This document shows, one piece after another, positions 61,103 through 64,000 of a stretch of DNA of 64,000 nucleotides. Within the stretch, counting starts at the first letter, position 1. The number at the start of each line of letters is the position of its first letter. Origin of the DNA: Angiostrongylus vasorum. Its lineage: Eukaryota > Nematoda > Chromadorea > Rhabditida > Metastrongylidae. The notes beneath the pieces were generated by a model. That model was not told where the DNA came from. It made no database searches and saw only the letters and a program-made list of their open reading frames with translations. Location of the stretch: assembly GCA_018806985.1 (NCBI GenBank), contig JADANN010000463.1:1054001-1118000 (forward strand). Reading direction: 5' to 3'. The position numbers were made by a program, and so were the translations under genes.

Positions 61103-62094
61103 TCTATGTATGTAGATGCTTACTCTTAGGGTTCATTTTTTGAATTGTTCGAATTTATTCATACCGCTTTAAAAGTTTTCGTGGCGATGTTCCCCTTAAG
61201 AAGGTGGAGATCCTTGTTTCACTATCATACAAGCTATGTTACCGGTGACAAATTGTCACGATAAAATTTGACCAACTTTCTGAAAAATCTACCACTGCTT
61301 CATACCAACAAGCTGCCTTAGTTTTTCACTAGTTCCTTTTCAATGTGAATGATCCAAAATCTGTCTCAACTCGGCAGCACCTCGTCGTTGCAAGAAAGAA
61401 GGTTTGGACGGCATAGCCCAATTCGTTCCCTCTTTGTTGTCTACAAGCAATTCACTCGAGTAACCCTCAATAGGATTGACAAAACAGTGAACGAAGGACA
61501 GCCATACGATGAAGACAGGTTTTGAAAGGCGTCCACTGCGACGGATCATATCCGCAACGAAGTTCTTTACATAACGCGACAGCAAAAGAGACTTTATTGC
61601 CACACTTTATTTGAGAAAAAAACTTCGACTCAACAGAAGGGGCTCGGAGAAATGAAAGAATGATAGCACAATGTGATAACAGCTCTTCAAATTATATACA
61701 GCCATTCACAAGAACACCATCACAACATCGACATTAACTAAAATGATGACGGAAAACGATCACCGGCGGCTGCGTCATCAAAGCCCTGCCGGTGACATCC
61801 TTCTGATAACAAAAGACACTAGTCGGGCGATTCAAATGCTCGTCGACTTCCAGAGCGCTCCTATGGAACTCCAAAAAATGACGAAGCTCAGCGAGAATAG
61901 CATCTCCAAATTCGTCAGCTATATAGGTCTGGGCAAACAAGTGAACGGCATCAACAACATAACCCAAAGTCTATGGGAAAACTACGATCTTTTCCGAAAA
62001 AAAAGCATAGAAATGTTTTAGTTCGCTCTGGTTCAGACTTAGAGGTTGGGTATCAACAGGAAGATATTTGAAAAACGTTATTTAAATGCTTTAG

Positions 62095-62304
62095 ACGAAA
62101 CATTTCCAAAAGTTTGTTCGAGGTGATAATGAACACATCTCCCTCAACCTAGGTGCTGCAGATTTCGAGAAGGACGTGGCATTCAGTTTAAAAAACGGAA
62201 CATTGGATGCATTGTCTAATATTTTGTCCACAGAAATGACGCAAATACGATCTTCGTCGCTGACAGCATCAGATTCCCAGCACACATCAGATTTTCACCG
62301 CTAG
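62095..62304 (+). CDS. Candidate terminal exon, unrecognised, copy 2
   Basis: Copy-2 counterpart of 50368-50577, with the same acceptor and stop. The 63-bp insertion of copy 2 begins 29 bases after the stop. Confidence 0.35.
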   Translation, partial: TKHFQKFVRGDNEHISLNLGAADFEKDVAFSLKNGTLDALSNILSTEMTQIRSSSLTASDSQHTSDFHR

Positions 62305-62953
62305 TGACGAGATGAAATCCATCCAATAAGAATCTACAGGGAAAGAGGTTTGGGGTGAAAAAATATTCCTTATTTCAATTAATAATAATGCTTTACTTTG
62401 GTAGAGATGAACGCAATGGTCTTCATCATTGATATGACGCAGCAGTTGAATATGACGCTTTGTGGCAACCAAATAACATCAAACAGCAAAGGAAGCAGGA
62501 AAGAAGCACTGCAAAATTCATTGATGGAATGGCAAACATTTTTTCGTTAAGTGATAGCTCCTTTTGTTAGACGGCTTTCATTCGTCACAGTATTGTTCTC
62601 TGTTTACTTTGGCTTCCAACCCGTTAAGTAAACGAGACGAACAAAAAACCGAACGGCTGGTAATTGGTTATCTCCAGACATTCTTGAAAGGAAGAAAAAT
62701 CGGATAGGAGAAGAAGCGCACACCAAGAAGGAACACAAAGCACACAAAATAAGACAGCTCAGGGGAGAGCAAGAGAGTAACCACAATGCTCGTCTTTCCA
62801 GGCATTTCGAACAAATTTCATAATTCTCCAGAATTCCTCGAAGCGAAGAAAAGGTTGATCGATAAGCCGTTAAGTCATCGATAATTTGACATTTTCGATA
62901 GATAATGACTGTTTACTTTGATAGCCATTACACCAACAAGTGCCACTTTCACC

Positions 62954-62960
62954 TATATAA
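62954..62960 (+). promoter_or_regulatory. TATA box of the secreted-protein gene, copy 2
   Basis: TATATAA 95 bases before the ATG at 63055. Confidence 0.45.
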
Positions 62961-63054
62961 TGTGAGGATTAATAGGATCTGCAACGACTTCAATGATTGA
63001 AAACGATTTAAAAGCCAAAGGATCGCTGTAGCAACATCGGATTCTGGATTGAAC

Positions 63055-63702
63055 ATGAATCGTCTATTGCTTCTGATCGCTCTTCTCAGCACTGCACTGG
63101 CAAGCGAATCTTTTCTAATAAAGCAAAACGACCGCTTTGATGAGTGTTGTTGAGACGTTCTTTATCTTTCAGGCATGTGCTCCATCAACTACGCCGACCA
63201 CTGCACCTGGGTCGGCAGCATCAGGAGGAGGAGGCGGAGGAGAAGCAGCTACGACTACAGCATCTTCCTCAGGTAGACGACGAAGAGAAGCGAACTCAGC
63301 ATGTGCAAGGCAGGCCTTAGAATTGCAGGTACAAGTATAACCTGGTTTGAGTTCTTGTGATTATTTAGAGCAACCAAAATAAGAAACTGCTGCTAATGCT
63401 GCTGCTCACCAATATCCAGGCCAGGTTAACCGTTGACATAATGCTCCCATTGTTGACATTGTTCTTAAAGACTTGTTAAAAAATTCTCTCGCTTGAGTGG
63501 AACCGTCGGACAGCACCTTCACCTATCTAAAGAAATCAGAATTCTTTTGAACGATTGTCCTCACCATACAATACCAGTGCTTTTTTAGCATCTCAAAACA
63601 ATGGGTTGCAACGAAACCACGTTACTCGGAGCCATACATAACATTAGTGCCATTCTGAGCGCGGCGAACAATGCGACGACTTGCGATCAGGTGGGATTTT
63701 AA
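63055..63702 (+). CDS. Small secreted cysteine-containing protein, copy 2
   Basis: Same gene as 51265-51910: exons 63055-63148, 63273-63328 and 63589-63690 (or to the stop at 63702). Coding sequence is unchanged as far as I can read. The only differences are in the second intron (an extra A near 63481 and a T-to-CT change near 63543). Confidence 0.5.
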
Positions 63703-64000
63703 AGAAACTTCAACTCCAACACCATCGAAACGTGAGTATGATTGTGTTCTCAACACGGATTCCTCTATTCAAGATTGGAAAAAGAAAAAATGAAAGAAGA
63801 TGCCGGTAGTGACAGTCCGCTGGACAAGACGCTGCGCCTGACCTCAACGAGTATTTTCAGTCCTACTTCATTTTTAATATCTTCAGAACCTTTTTGATTT
63901 CTTTTTTATTGTTTATCCAAGCCTTTTTCTAAACATCATATAAGCTTAGCCTAAAACGAGTTACTGCATAAAGGATGGAAAATCGTAAAAGAGAGGTCGT

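Larger units (their letters stand above)
54776..64000 (+). repeat. Long direct duplication, copy 2 (runs off the window)
   Basis: Direct copy of 43047-52210 with everything nested in it. It has 63 extra bases at 62334-62396 relative to 50606/50607. Confidence 0.95.

Overview
The window is repeat-rich eukaryotic DNA, most likely from a clade V (rhabditid/strongylid) parasitic nematode. This is inferred from short T-rich introns ending in TTTCAG-like acceptors, 3' splice sites placed just upstream of initiator ATGs (as in trans-splicing), a degenerate copy of the nematode SL1 spliced leader in front of an actin retrocopy, and abundant RTE-type LINEs and tRNA-derived SINEs. No prokaryotic features, CRISPR arrays, rRNA genes or intact tRNA genes were seen.

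Layout. 1-8.4 kb is a repeat nest: a SINE, one half of a diverged 1.2-kb repeat pair, a SINE interrupted by a Penelope-type fragment, a long antisense RTE element (3.3-6.4 kb), TA microsatellites and more SINEs. 8.4-11.8 kb has no recognised gene. 12.6-19.4 kb (minus strand) holds the best gene: a ten-exon aldo-keto reductase whose exon phases all join to a 316-residue protein. It has three single-base changes at normally invariant positions, one of them a splice donor. One of its introns carries, in antisense, a SINE and a 5'-complete actin retropseudogene preceded by an SL1-like sequence. 20-26.4 kb is SINEs and two copies of a second RTE family. 26.4-28.2 kb (minus) has two phase-compatible candidate exons of an unrecognised gene. 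29.3-30.7 kb is a Penelope-like element (RT core, GIY-YIG nuclease, hammerhead-like motif). 31-33.8 kb has an RTE fragment, a large hairpin with hammerhead-like motifs in both arms, and a SINE. 34.3-42.2 kb (plus) holds three phase-0 exons that would encode a small GOLD-domain protein, with repeat-filled introns.

43.0-52.2 kb and 54.8-64.0 kb are two nearly identical direct copies (unit about 11.73 kb; the second runs off the window). Each contains a small secreted-protein gene with a TATA box, several unrecognised candidate exons, a SINE with a 17-bp target duplication, a fold-back element and an internally deleted RTE. The differences seen are mostly homopolymer-length changes plus one 63-bp indel. 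This is either a very recent tandem duplication or an assembly (haplotig) artefact.

Repeat families are named here: S1 and S2 (tRNA-derived SINEs), S3 (SINE-like, sharing its 3' end with RTE-B), F4 (fold-back element with tRNA-like arms), RTE-A and RTE-B, and PLE (Penelope-like). Boundaries come from reading by eye and may be off by tens of bases. The exon models rest on splice signals, frame and phase, not on transcripts.
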